Of a DNA stretch of 64,000 nt, positions 10,083-17,963 are shown one piece after another (within the stretch, counting starts at the first letter, position 1; each line of letters starts with the position of its first letter). The notes beneath the pieces are model-generated. The model did not search any database and was not told the DNA's origin. It saw only the letters and a list, made by a program, of their open reading frames with translations. Made by a program: the position numbers and the translations under genes. This stretch comes from ZC4RG30 sp046347045 (GTDB lineage Bacteria; Pseudomonadota; Gammaproteobacteria; Steroidobacterales; Steroidobacteraceae). The stretch lies in assembly GCA_046347045.1 (NCBI GenBank), contig JAXMGX010000006.1:1-64000 (forward strand), read 5' to 3'.

Positions 10083-11848
10083 GACAGGAGCGGCGGCTGG
10101 CCGGTGAGGATCGCCGTAACCAGTTCGATCAGCCGTACTTGGGACGGGAACGGAGTGAAGGTGTGATCGGCATCCTCGATGAAGCTGATGGTCAGCGCGC
10201 CGAGCGCCGTGAGCCTGCCTATTTCGCTGCCGGCGTCATCGCGCAGCAGCGAATAGCCTGGATCGGAGCGCGCGAACACGAAATGCATGCGCGTGCCCCG
10301 CCTCTGTATTCGTCTCAGTTCGATGACGAGATCGTCGCCAATGGAAATCCCGGCCATCCGGCAAACCTGGCGACCGATGCTGCGCGCTCTGCGCAGCGCA
10401 AAACGCGAGAAGATGCCCGCCAGGTTGAGCAGGTCGACCCTGCCGGTGAGCAACTTTCGAAGCGACTTGGCGGAAAGCGCGGTTCGACGATAACGCATCA
10501 CTTCTGCAATGTCCTTGAAGGCCGGTGCCTCAAGCGACATGTCCGGCCTCCAGAAGAAGGTCAGCGGATTGATCACGATTACGCTATCCAGCGGCACGCC
10601 GGCGCCGGCTGCCTTCAGGCTGTGGTATGCGCCACTGCATATGCCGGCACAATGGATCTCTCCTGCAGCCAGCTCCGTACGCAGGCTTTCCACCACCTGG
10701 GCGATCACCTGCTCCGCGCCGTCCAGATAGATCCTGTGCTCCGGCTGCCCTGGCGTTGCCGGGCTGTCGCCCAAACCTGGCAGGTCGATCCGCGCCACCC
10801 TGATGCCACGACGGGCCAAATGGCGCGCAAACTGCACGTAAAGGCGGTTGGGTCCAATATGGTGCACCGCGCCCGCATTCAACAGCAGCAGCGTCGGCGC
10901 ATCCCTGGGTCCGCCTTCTGGCTCGGTGACGATTCCGAAAACAGGAGTATCGCTGCCGAGATTGACGACCCGCTCCCGCAACCCGCCCATGTTGGCCTGG
11001 CAAAGTGACTCGGACACGATCGGGACTGGCCCAGAAACGGACGCGGGCGCGGACGCGCCCGACCATTCCTGAAGCCACTGCAACACCTGACCGATGGAAT
11101 CCGTCGGAACCACTGCGTCCTGGGCATCGCGCAGCATCGCCGCGTAGCCTGGCATGGCCATCCGGTGCACGACCGATCCCATCGCCTCCAGCAATGTCGC
11201 CAGCGACCCGTCCACCGGCAGGTCGGTGCGGTCCAGGATGAGCGTGTGTTGCGGCACGGTGTGCAGCTGTTCCCGGGACAGCATGAGGGCGCCAAGGGAC
11301 TCGCGCGTACTTGCGGTACTGATGAAGCCCGCGGCCTCCTGGATGTCGGCGGGCGTGGACGCTTCCGTGACGATTGCCGAAGAAGTCGCGCCCAGCGCGC
11401 GCAGTTCACGCAGATATCGGCGGCCGCTAGTCACCGGGTTGATCAGCACCAGTCCGGAGACATCGGTCCGGCTCTGGCTTGCCAAGAGGGCCAGCGTGGC
11501 ACCGAGCCGGATGCCAAGTATGCAAACCGAATCCACCTTGGCTGTCGACCGCAGGCACTCAATTGCCTCACGCACGCTATCGATCCAAGCCTGCAGCCGA
11601 TCCGGGTCCGTGTCGTCGCCTGCGGAATCGCCAGTACCGTCGTAATCGAAGCGCAAGGCAGGAATTCCACAGGCAGCGGCCGAACTGGCTAGCTGCCTTG
11701 TGGTTTGGTGGCTGCAAATGGCGTCGTACCCCAGCGGATTGCATATGAGAAGGCCCACACGCGGCGGGATCGACGACTGAGACGCATGCAGCAAGCCGAA
11801 AAGCGGCCGCGCGGCGGGTCCGAAATAGATTGGACAGGGCGTATTCAC
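10079..11848 (-). CDS. Two-domain alpha/beta-hydrolase fusion resembling exosortase A-associated hydrolases
   Basis: This 589-residue protein has two alpha/beta-hydrolase folds in tandem. Domain 1 (about 1-265) has 'NPLGYDAICSH' and 'FDYDGTGDS'; its nucleophile elbow reads G-I-R-L-G with Arg114 in the nucleophile slot. Domain 2 (about 295-589) has 'RIDLPGLGDS', and its elbow reads G-I-C-S-G with Cys404 in that slot. Similar proteins occur as separate 'exosortase A system-associated hydrolase' genes next to exopolysaccharide loci; domain 1 is probably non-catalytic and domain 2 a Cys thioesterase or acyltransferase (inference). The GTG start overlaps the TGA of the upstream GH2 gene by 4 bp. 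The same frame stays open farther upstream, but that part lies inside the GH2 gene and shows no family similarity. Confidence 0.8.
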   Translation of the reverse strand: MNTPCPIYFGPAARPLFGLLHASQSSIPPRVGLLICNPLGYDAICSHQTTRQLASSAAACGIPALRFDYDGTGDSAGDDTDPDRLQAWIDSVREAIECLRSTAKVDSVCILGIRLGATLALLASQSRTDVSGLVLINPVTSGRRYLRELRALGATSSAIVTEASTPADIQEAAGFISTASTRESLGALMLSREQLHTVPQHTLILDRTDLPVDGSLATLLEAMGSVVHRMAMPGYAAMLRDAQDAVVPTDSIGQVLQWLQEWSGASAPASVSGPVPIVSESLCQANMGGLRERVVNLGSDTPVFGIVTEPEGGPRDAPTLLLLNAGAVHHIGPNRLYVQFARHLARRGIRVARIDLPGLGDSPATPGQPEHRIYLDGAEQVIAQVVESLRTELAAGEIHCAGICSGAYHSLKAAGAGVPLDSVIVINPLTFFWRPDMSLEAPAFKDIAEVMRYRRTALSAKSLRKLLTGRVDLLNLAGIFSRFALRRARSIGRQVCRMAGISIGDDLVIELRRIQRRGTRMHFVFARSDPGYSLLRDDAGSEIGRLTALGALTISFIEDADHTFTPFPSQVRLIELVTAILTGQPPLLS

Positions 11849-14394
11849 TGTAAGGCCGACACCTGCACGGTCGCCGGCAAGGCAACGTTGATCGCGGAGA
11901 CGATTCCCGCTGGGGGACGGGCACCGGCGGAAATGGCGCGCAGCCTCAACGTGGTCCTCGTGGCCGGCTCGAGGTTGAAATACTGGTCGGATGCGACGTA
12001 GCCGGGCACGTCGATGTGCACGCCACGGGCAAAGCCGGAGCAGCAGATCGACAGGTGATAATCGCCCGAATCCCGCAGTTGCTGGGCCTGTGCCTGCAGC
12101 ACGCAGTCTGTTCGTTGCTGAACGTGCAGCTCCGTGCGAGGCAGATGGAAAGCCGCCAGGGGCGGGTCCTCGTTGTCGCCGCGGAAGCTGGCAACAATCA
12201 GGTCGCACGACATCGGCCCGAACCGGTAGGCGTGACCAAGATCGAGGAATCGTTCCAGCATCGAGGTAGCACTGATGCTGAGTGCGGAACGGGGGGCCAG
12301 CCCGATAGGCCGGTTCGCACGGTCGAGAATCTGCTTGCCATCACGGTACAGCGTCAGATGCAGGTCCCCTTCCAACGGATTGGGTCCTTCGTTGACGACA
12401 TGGAGAGCGATCCCGTTGAGGCCCTCATCCGTGATGCCTATCCATCTCGGCTGAAGTTCGCGGCGCAATGCATACCACCCCGACTTCGCATTGCCACGAG
12501 CATCGATCAAGCCCCAACCCGCGCCGGGCCACAAATCGCGCAGGAACCAGACGATTGCGCCATTACAGCGCGAATCCCTGCGACGCCATTGCGTGAAGGA
12601 CTTGCTCATTGCCTCGGCGACCGCCTGACGGCCGAGCACCAGAAAGCGCGCATGGTCTGAATAGCGCAGCTGCATCGGGTCCATGCCAAACAGCATGCGC
12701 ACGTAATGATCGCGCACGTCGTCGAAATCCCAGCCCGCCCCGAGATCGCGCGGCGAGCGCCGCTTCCAGGTGGCGCTGTGCGCCCTTGTCGAAGCGCCTC
12801 CGGGCAGAAGCGACAGCGCTTCGTCTTCCGGGATGTTGGCAAAAGCCAGGCATTCGGTGGCAAAGGTCACGCCGGACAGACGGGCGTCAATAGGATCCCG
12901 CATATAGGCGCCCACACCGTAGTACGAGCAGGTGCCCGTATCCGGCTGGTGGGGGAAGGCGCCGCCACTGGCACTGGAGGGCCAGTAGATCGCTTCGGGG
13001 CAGAGCGCCTCCGCCAAGCAACGCAGCGTCTCCGAAAACAAAGCCGGGTACCACTCTTCGCGCGGCCGGCCCCACATTGCCGATTGCTGGGAAACCTCGC
13101 TGTTGCCGCAGATCACGGCAACACTCGGGTGACGGTGCCAGATGGCCAACTGCTGCTCAGCCTCGTTCCGGATGCACTCGAGAAACTCCGGGTCCTCGGC
13201 TGGGTAGTCCATGCTGGCGAACATGAAATCCTGCCAGATCATGACGCCCAACTCGTCGCAGAGCATGAAGAATTCTTCATCCTCGTAAACGAACGTTCCG
13301 CTGAGCCTCAACATGTTGAATCCCGCCGCTACGGATTGTTCCAGCGCCCGCCGGAGGTCAGCTGGACTGGCGCTCAGGGCTACTGGTTCCAGTGGTGTCC
13401 AGCAGGCGCCCCTGCAGAAGATCCTGTTTCCATTGACCGCCAATGCCAGCCCATCGACATCCTGGCCGATGACGGAAATGTTTCGGAATCCTGTCCTGCC
13501 GAGAAATTGCTCCAACGCCGCGCGACCCGGAGCTTCCGCGTGAATCAGCACCGCCTCGTAGAGTGCAGGGTTGCCGTGGGTGTGTGGCCACCACAGATCC
13601 ACATCCTGCAGTTCGACCCGGGCTTCCAGGCGATCGCCGATACGGACGACGGCCGCCGAGGCCACTATCTTTCCGGAGCGTCGAATCGAAAGGACCGGCG
13701 AATCCATGCTGGCCGGAAGAGATGTCCTCGCGGCAAATCTGAGCATGCCCGTGGTACCGGCGACACTGGCGCGCAGCTCGACCTCGCTGACTGCCGTGGG
13801 CCCCCGGGTCAGTCGAACGGGGCGCCATGGCCCCACTGGCGCAGCAGGAAGGGACCAGCCCGGTGTCCGGCCCATGACGGTGGTGCGGAACCATCGCAGC
13901 TGCTGGTTTTCGATCATTGGCACTCGCCAGCGCGGCCGCGGTCTGCGCTTGCTCAGCGCGGCGTCCAGAGAACGAAAGACGAGATGCAGGACATTGCGGC
14001 CCTGCACCAGCCCTTCGGCACGAAGCGAGTGGGACAGGAACATGTTGGCGCTGTTCAGCAGCGGCCTGCCGTTCAGCCATACGTCGCACAGGGATGCCAG
14101 CCCGTCGAACTCGAGCCGCCAATCGTCGGCTACGGCCGCAGCCACCTCGAACTCGAGCACGAACCACCAGTCGGTGGCATCGAACCTTTGCTCAGGGCCG
14201 TCAAGGCTCCAAAGACCAGATTGCCGCAGTGCGCTGGCTACAGTGCACGGAACGGTCGCCGTGTGCCAGCTACGGGCTATCGATTGCAGTGCTTCGGGAG
14301 TGGTGCATTCACCTGGGGCGGTGCAGCAGAACTTCCATCCTTCACGCAGAATCCGCCGCGCGTCGATACTGTCGCCGATCGTGCGGGCCCCCAT
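11845..14394 (-). CDS. Glycoside hydrolase family 2 protein (beta-mannosidase-like)
   Basis: The 849-residue protein has the GH2 architecture. An N-terminal jelly-roll sugar-binding domain ('DVWLNGRPLL') is followed by an immunoglobulin-like domain ending in 'WWPHTHGNPALYE', a TIM barrel ('FNMLRLSGTFVYEDEEFFMLCDELGVMIWQDF' region, split by several motifs) and beta-sandwich domains at the C-terminus. The acid/base motif reads GNSE where beta-mannosidases usually have GNNE, and the nucleophile candidate is the Glu in 'FATECLAF'. There is no signal peptide, so a cytoplasmic role is expected. The start is 6 nt after the carrier-protein stop and the stop overlaps the next start. A glycosidase inside a carrier-protein operon suggests trimming or transfer of a sugar on the product (inference). 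Confidence 0.85.
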   Translation of the reverse strand: MGARTIGDSIDARRILREGWKFCCTAPGECTTPEALQSIARSWHTATVPCTVASALRQSGLWSLDGPEQRFDATDWWFVLEFEVAAAVADDWRLEFDGLASLCDVWLNGRPLLNSANMFLSHSLRAEGLVQGRNVLHLVFRSLDAALSKRRPRPRWRVPMIENQQLRWFRTTVMGRTPGWSLPAAPVGPWRPVRLTRGPTAVSEVELRASVAGTTGMLRFAARTSLPASMDSPVLSIRRSGKIVASAAVVRIGDRLEARVELQDVDLWWPHTHGNPALYEAVLIHAEAPGRAALEQFLGRTGFRNISVIGQDVDGLALAVNGNRIFCRGACWTPLEPVALSASPADLRRALEQSVAAGFNMLRLSGTFVYEDEEFFMLCDELGVMIWQDFMFASMDYPAEDPEFLECIRNEAEQQLAIWHRHPSVAVICGNSEVSQQSAMWGRPREEWYPALFSETLRCLAEALCPEAIYWPSSASGGAFPHQPDTGTCSYYGVGAYMRDPIDARLSGVTFATECLAFANIPEDEALSLLPGGASTRAHSATWKRRSPRDLGAGWDFDDVRDHYVRMLFGMDPMQLRYSDHARFLVLGRQAVAEAMSKSFTQWRRRDSRCNGAIVWFLRDLWPGAGWGLIDARGNAKSGWYALRRELQPRWIGITDEGLNGIALHVVNEGPNPLEGDLHLTLYRDGKQILDRANRPIGLAPRSALSISATSMLERFLDLGHAYRFGPMSCDLIVASFRGDNEDPPLAAFHLPRTELHVQQRTDCVLQAQAQQLRDSGDYHLSICCSGFARGVHIDVPGYVASDQYFNLEPATRTTLRLRAISAGARPPAGIVSAINVALPATVQVSALQ

Positions 14395-14400
14395 GAAATC

Positions 14401-14652
14401 TCATCCCTGCGTCAGAGATTCCACTGCGTTGCGAATGGATGCGACACTGCTGAACACGCCGCGCGAAAGCATCTGGTCCGGAAACTCGATGTCGAACTCG
14501 CCTTCCAGGGCCAGCATGATGCTGACGCTGGCATGGGAAGTAAGTCCGGCTTGATAGAGGTCCGCATCGTCCTTCAGTGCGGCGGTGTCTACACTCAGAC
14601 GCCCATGCTCCTGAAGTATCTGTCTGATCCTGCCCGAAATGTTGTCGCTCAT
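14401..14652 (-). CDS. Acyl carrier protein, probable partner of the amino acid:[carrier protein] ligase
   Basis: This 83-residue carrier protein has the four-helix pattern and a phosphopantetheine motif 'DLYQAGLTSHASV' in which Ser39 of LTS replaces the usual DSL. That GLTS-type motif is what I know from carrier proteins served by aminoacyl-carrier-protein ligases. The ATG at 14652 is preferred; an in-frame TTG at 14667 would add five residues, and neither has a strong Shine-Dalgarno. It is the first gene of the minus-strand operon (carrier protein, GH2, hydrolase, acyltransferase, dehydrogenase, ligase, DUF1839). An external phosphopantetheinyl transferase is needed, and none is seen in the window. 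Confidence 0.9.
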   Translation of the reverse strand: MSDNISGRIRQILQEHGRLSVDTAALKDDADLYQAGLTSHASVSIMLALEGEFDIEFPDQMLSRGVFSSVASIRNAVESLTQG

Positions 14653-14845
14653 GATCCAATTCAGCAATGCGAAGGAATCGTGATTCTAGCGCATCCCGGA
14701 TGGGACCATGCTGCGGCAGTAGCTGGTAAGGTGGCGTATGTCTCAATTTGACGAAACCTGGCCGCCGGCTCGCCTGCGATCCTGGTCCCCGGAAGTCGCC
14801 GGGCGGCGACAGAGGTTCGGTGGGTAGCCGGTTTTCCCGGGGGGG
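14653..14845. other. Intergenic stretch between flavin reductase and carrier-protein operon
   Basis: This non-coding stretch lies between two minus-strand genes. A GTCGCC/GGCGAC hairpin at 14795-14810 lies just downstream of the flavin reductase gene but lacks a T-run on either strand. On the minus strand a TAGAAT sequence near 14690 could be a -10 box for the operon, though no good -35 was found at the right distance. This gap is the natural place for the operon's promoter. Confidence 0.4.
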
Positions 14846-15844
14846 CTATTCGTCGTCCGGGAGGGCGCTAGAGGGGGGGCCGGGGTCCGTATCGCGGACC
14901 AGCTTTCGCAATATGCGCTTGAGCATCAGCGTCTCGCCCACACCCAGGTTGCGGTCCGCATGTTCCTCCACGGCCTTCGCCGCTGCCACGAGTTCCACGA
15001 CCACCTGACGTCCTCGCGCACTGAGTGCAGCACGAGTCGACGGGTCATGGCCACCATGCAGGGTCACCAGTCCCGCCGCTGCAAGGCTTGCGAGCCGTTC
15101 ATAGGTTACCCGCGTGCCGGTCATCCACAGCAATCGGTCCAGTTCGGCGATGCTGCGATCCTGCGCCACTCCGAGCAGGCTCAATACGAACCACTCCTGT
15201 TCACTGATGGAGTATCGCTCCAGCTCGCGGCTCAGTTGGCGGTACATCTGGGTATGCGCGCGGCCCAGGAGGTAGATGAGGAAGTCGCGGCTGAAACTGC
15301 TGTCCGGTTCGCTGCTCCAGGTGTCGTCCGGATCCGGGACCGTCCGTTTCTCGACGGCAAGGGCATAACGGCCGGCATGGTAGACCAAAGGCGGGAGATC
15401 CCAGTTCTCGAACGACAGCACTTCGCCGACGATGATGATGTGGTCTCCGCCTTCATACGTGAAGGCTGTGCGGCATCGAAACCTCGCGCTGCATCCCTCG
15501 AGCAGCGGCACATCGCCTTCGCCGCGCTCGACCGAAAGGCCCAAGAATTTGTCGGCACCTTGGGTGGCAAAGCGTTGCGACAGGTCGTCCTGGTTTGCCG
15601 CAAGCACGTGAACGGCGAAATGTTGATTATTCAGGAACGCAGGCAGGCTCATTGCGTTCTTGGATATGCTCCACAGAATCATCGGCGGCATCAGGGACAC
15701 CGAGTTGAAGCTGTTGGCGGTCACGCCTACATCCCCGGCCTCCTCGTCGTGTGTCGTGACTATCGTTATGCCGGTGGCAAATGTCCCGAGCGCTCGGCGA
15801 AATGCCTTCGGGTCTATCTGGGTCTCAGCGTGCGGCATGGTCAT
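14846..15844 (-). CDS. Flavin reductase fused to a C-terminal MarR-type winged helix
   Basis: This is a protein of about 332 residues. The N-terminal part (1-170) is a short-chain flavin reductase (HpaC/NTAB type) with 'FRRALGTFATGITIVTT', 'GVTANSFNSVSLMPP' and 'GGDHIIIVGEV'. The C-terminal part (about 190-320) is a MarR-like winged helix ('SISEQEWFVLSLLG', 'TRVTYERLASLAAAGLV'). The same fusion is known in the Acinetobacter p-hydroxyphenylacetate hydroxylase reductase, where the MarR-like part binds the aromatic effector and controls flavin reduction. The start is ATG 15844 or 15838; the longer open frame upstream shows no family similarity. It would supply reduced flavin to a monooxygenase, and none is adjacent in the window. 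Confidence 0.85.
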   Translation of the reverse strand: MTMPHAETQIDPKAFRRALGTFATGITIVTTHDEEAGDVGVTANSFNSVSLMPPMILWSISKNAMSLPAFLNNQHFAVHVLAANQDDLSQRFATQGADKFLGLSVERGEGDVPLLEGCSARFRCRTAFTYEGGDHIIIVGEVLSFENWDLPPLVYHAGRYALAVEKRTVPDPDDTWSSEPDSSFSRDFLIYLLGRAHTQMYRQLSRELERYSISEQEWFVLSLLGVAQDRSIAELDRLLWMTGTRVTYERLASLAAAGLVTLHGGHDPSTRAALSARGRQVVVELVAAAKAVEEHADRNLGVGETLMLKRILRKLVRDTDPGPPSSALPDDE

Positions 15845-16057
15845 GGCTACAGCAGCGCCGGAAACAAGTGGGCGCGCACCAGTGGCTGGCTGGCAGTTTC
15901 TCCGCAATTCGACATATGTGGCTCCCTGCTCTCGATTTGAAACAAGGCATTCGCACGCCACGTGCAGCTGCCTCGACAGCCCAAGGCGAAATTGGTCGCG
16001 CAGTTCGCGGCCATGTATGCTCCATCTACAACCACGCACGCCAAGGGCAGGGCTCTC

Positions 16058-16819
16058 ATGGTTAGGTATGCTGACACTTATCTGGAGCTGCGGGGAAACC
16101 CGAATCATCTCTTAGGATATGGCCTGTCGAGGCGCACGAAACAGACCATCCGCCTCTGCCGACCGTATGTGGAGGCGCACCCCGGGACATTGACCATCGT
16201 TGACCTGGGCTGCGCCGATGGATTCATGCTCAGCCAACTGGCTGCTGCTTTCCCGGATCGTCAATTCAGTCTGATGGGCTTCGATCGCTTTCCCAAGGGT
16301 ATGCCCGCGCCGTCCACTGGTCCTGGCATTCGGTACGCCCAGGTGGACCTTTTTTCGAATGAGCCGCTGCCGGTCGGTGACGGACATGCCGACATTGTAA
16401 TTGCATCGGCCTTCGTGAAGCACCATCCGCGCACACAGGACTTTCTGCGGGAAGCGCATCGTATGCTCAGGGTCGGCGGGATTCTGGTGATGCTGGATCC
16501 GCGGCCCTGGGTGGTGCACGTGGGTCGCCTGCTGTCCTATTTCTCCCGTGAATTCACTCCCTCAATCTGGAGTGAACGGACGATTCGGAAGATCCTGAAG
16601 GAACAGATGCAGGGATCATTCGGGATCGAGAAGTTCGAAAGGTATTGGATGTCTCCGCGGAAGGAATTCTATTCGCCGCGCATCGAGGACTCCGCTCCCA
16701 CACTGCTGCGATCATTGCTGGGCCTGCACCAATCAGCGGTACTCAGCAAGCTGCGCAGTCATTTCTGGAGTCTGTTGCCGCTTGTCGACTGGTTGACGCC
16801 AGCCACGATCATCGCCTGA
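16058..16819 (+). CDS. Class I SAM-dependent methyltransferase
   Basis: The protein is about 253 residues. The glycine-rich SAM-binding motif I is 'VDLGCADGFMLSQLA', followed by an acidic 'MGFDRFPKG' loop, 'HADIVIASAFVKHH' (motif II/post-II) and 'MLRVGGILVMLDPRPW'. The C-terminal third is basic and aromatic and has no recognised partner domain. The start is uncertain: the frame is open from a GTG at 15962, but the ATG at 16058 with GGGCAGGG upstream fits the fold better. The substrate is unknown. Its position beside the NRPS and flavin reductase genes is compatible with tailoring a secondary metabolite or polysaccharide. Confidence 0.75.
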   Translation: MVRYADTYLELRGNPNHLLGYGLSRRTKQTIRLCRPYVEAHPGTLTIVDLGCADGFMLSQLAAAFPDRQFSLMGFDRFPKGMPAPSTGPGIRYAQVDLFSNEPLPVGDGHADIVIASAFVKHHPRTQDFLREAHRMLRVGGILVMLDPRPWVVHVGRLLSYFSREFTPSIWSERTIRKILKEQMQGSFGIEKFERYWMSPRKEFYSPRIEDSAPTLLRSLLGLHQSAVLSKLRSHFWSLLPLVDWLTPATIIA

Positions 16820-16996
16820 ATGATTGCCGGGCCGGGGAGCCGGGCCCCGGTGGGCTGGTCGTCATGGAGCCTCCATTCTTCGACCGTGCATCGTGCGGCA
16901 TTTTTGCCCTGGAAACAGCGGATTCGACAGTTACTGCATCCGAGAAGCGACGTGACGTTCCGGCTGGCATCCGGCAATTGCCATCCGCCGGACGTC

Positions 16997-17863
16997 TCAA
17001 CGCACGAGGCGGATTTCTCCCACGTCGAATCGCAGTGCCTCACCCCGACCTTCCTGAAAGACGATGACTCCCTTCACTGCGGAGAGGTCGAGGGGTCGCA
17101 TCGCTGGTCCGTGCATGATGGCATCCAGCGGGATCGTGATTACGCGAGGTTGCGTGTCCGGAAGCAGGAACGCCGTGTTGAACCGATCGAGGAACTGCTG
17201 ATTGTGCCGCTGGTCATGCACACGGATCCGGATCTCGGTGTTATTGCCGAGGAGCGCGGATTCGAAACTGCAGCGAGCGATACCCTCTCCAGTCTCGCGC
17301 GCGGGTTCCGCCACCAGACCGGGATACGCATCCCGCTTCCAGTAGGCAAATCGGCGTGCCAGCGGCGCATCGGCGGACCACAATACGGGAAATGACTGCC
17401 ACCTCCAGATGTGGTCATGGCGCATGTCCGTGCCAGGCATTATCGCCACGGCCGCGATTGCCATCGCCATCACCGTGGCAGCAGCGCGCCACCTTCGATA
17501 CGTCGCAGGATGAAGATCGCGGCGCGCCTGGATTGCGAGGGCGAAGACTGCTCCGATGACGTCGTTCCGGGCATCCTCCAGAGAGGCATCGCGGCCCACC
17601 AGCGACTGTAAGTATTCTGTCGCAAGGCCCAGAGCAACTGCCAGCGCGAACGTTACCGGGTAGGCTGCCACTGTGGATGACAGTCGGGAACGGACCACGA
17701 GCAGCAGGCGCGCGGTGAGCCACCAGAAGATCAAGGGATGGGCGGTGTTCTCTATCGTATTTGCCAGTGCAAACCAGGTACCCGCCAGTGTTTCGATCGG
17801 CAGCGGGACAAGCAGTAGCGCGACGACCACCGCGATGGCCATCCAAGGTGACTTCAGCCGCAT
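16997..17863 (-). CDS. VanZ-like membrane protein with C-terminal periplasmic domain
   Basis: The 288-residue protein has about four hydrophobic segments in the first 150 residues, including the VanZ-type motif 'FALAVALGLATEYLQSLVGRDASLEDARNDVIGA'-like block (positions about 75-108, key residues E-x-x-Q and D-x-x-x-N-D). A hydrophilic C-terminal domain of about 120 residues ends in 'EIRLVR'. VanZ-like proteins with added domains are common in exopolysaccharide/exosortase loci, and their function is not settled. The gene is convergent with the methyltransferase and divergent from ugd. The ATG at 17863 is the only sensible start before the first helix. Confidence 0.75.
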   Translation of the reverse strand: MRLKSPWMAIAVVVALLLVPLPIETLAGTWFALANTIENTAHPLIFWWLTARLLLVVRSRLSSTVAAYPVTFALAVALGLATEYLQSLVGRDASLEDARNDVIGAVFALAIQARRDLHPATYRRWRAAATVMAMAIAAVAIMPGTDMRHDHIWRWQSFPVLWSADAPLARRFAYWKRDAYPGLVAEPARETGEGIARCSFESALLGNNTEIRIRVHDQRHNQQFLDRFNTAFLLPDTQPRVITIPLDAIMHGPAMRPLDLSAVKGVIVFQEGRGEALRFDVGEIRLVR

Positions 17864-17963
17864 GTAGACTCGAATATGTCAGACAGTGATGTCATTCGCT
17901 TCAAGAGTTTGGCAATTCCCCAGATGCGGAATCCGCCAAGGAACAGCGTAAAGGGAAGGGCGA

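Noticed and set aside
12706..14751. 681-residue plus-strand open frame opposite the GH2 gene
   Set aside because: Antisense to a full GH2 domain set, low-complexity composition and no motif.
14795..14810. Hairpin GTCGCC/GGCGAC as terminator of the flavin reductase gene
   Set aside because: No T-run follows on either strand; kept only as a note in the intergenic entry.
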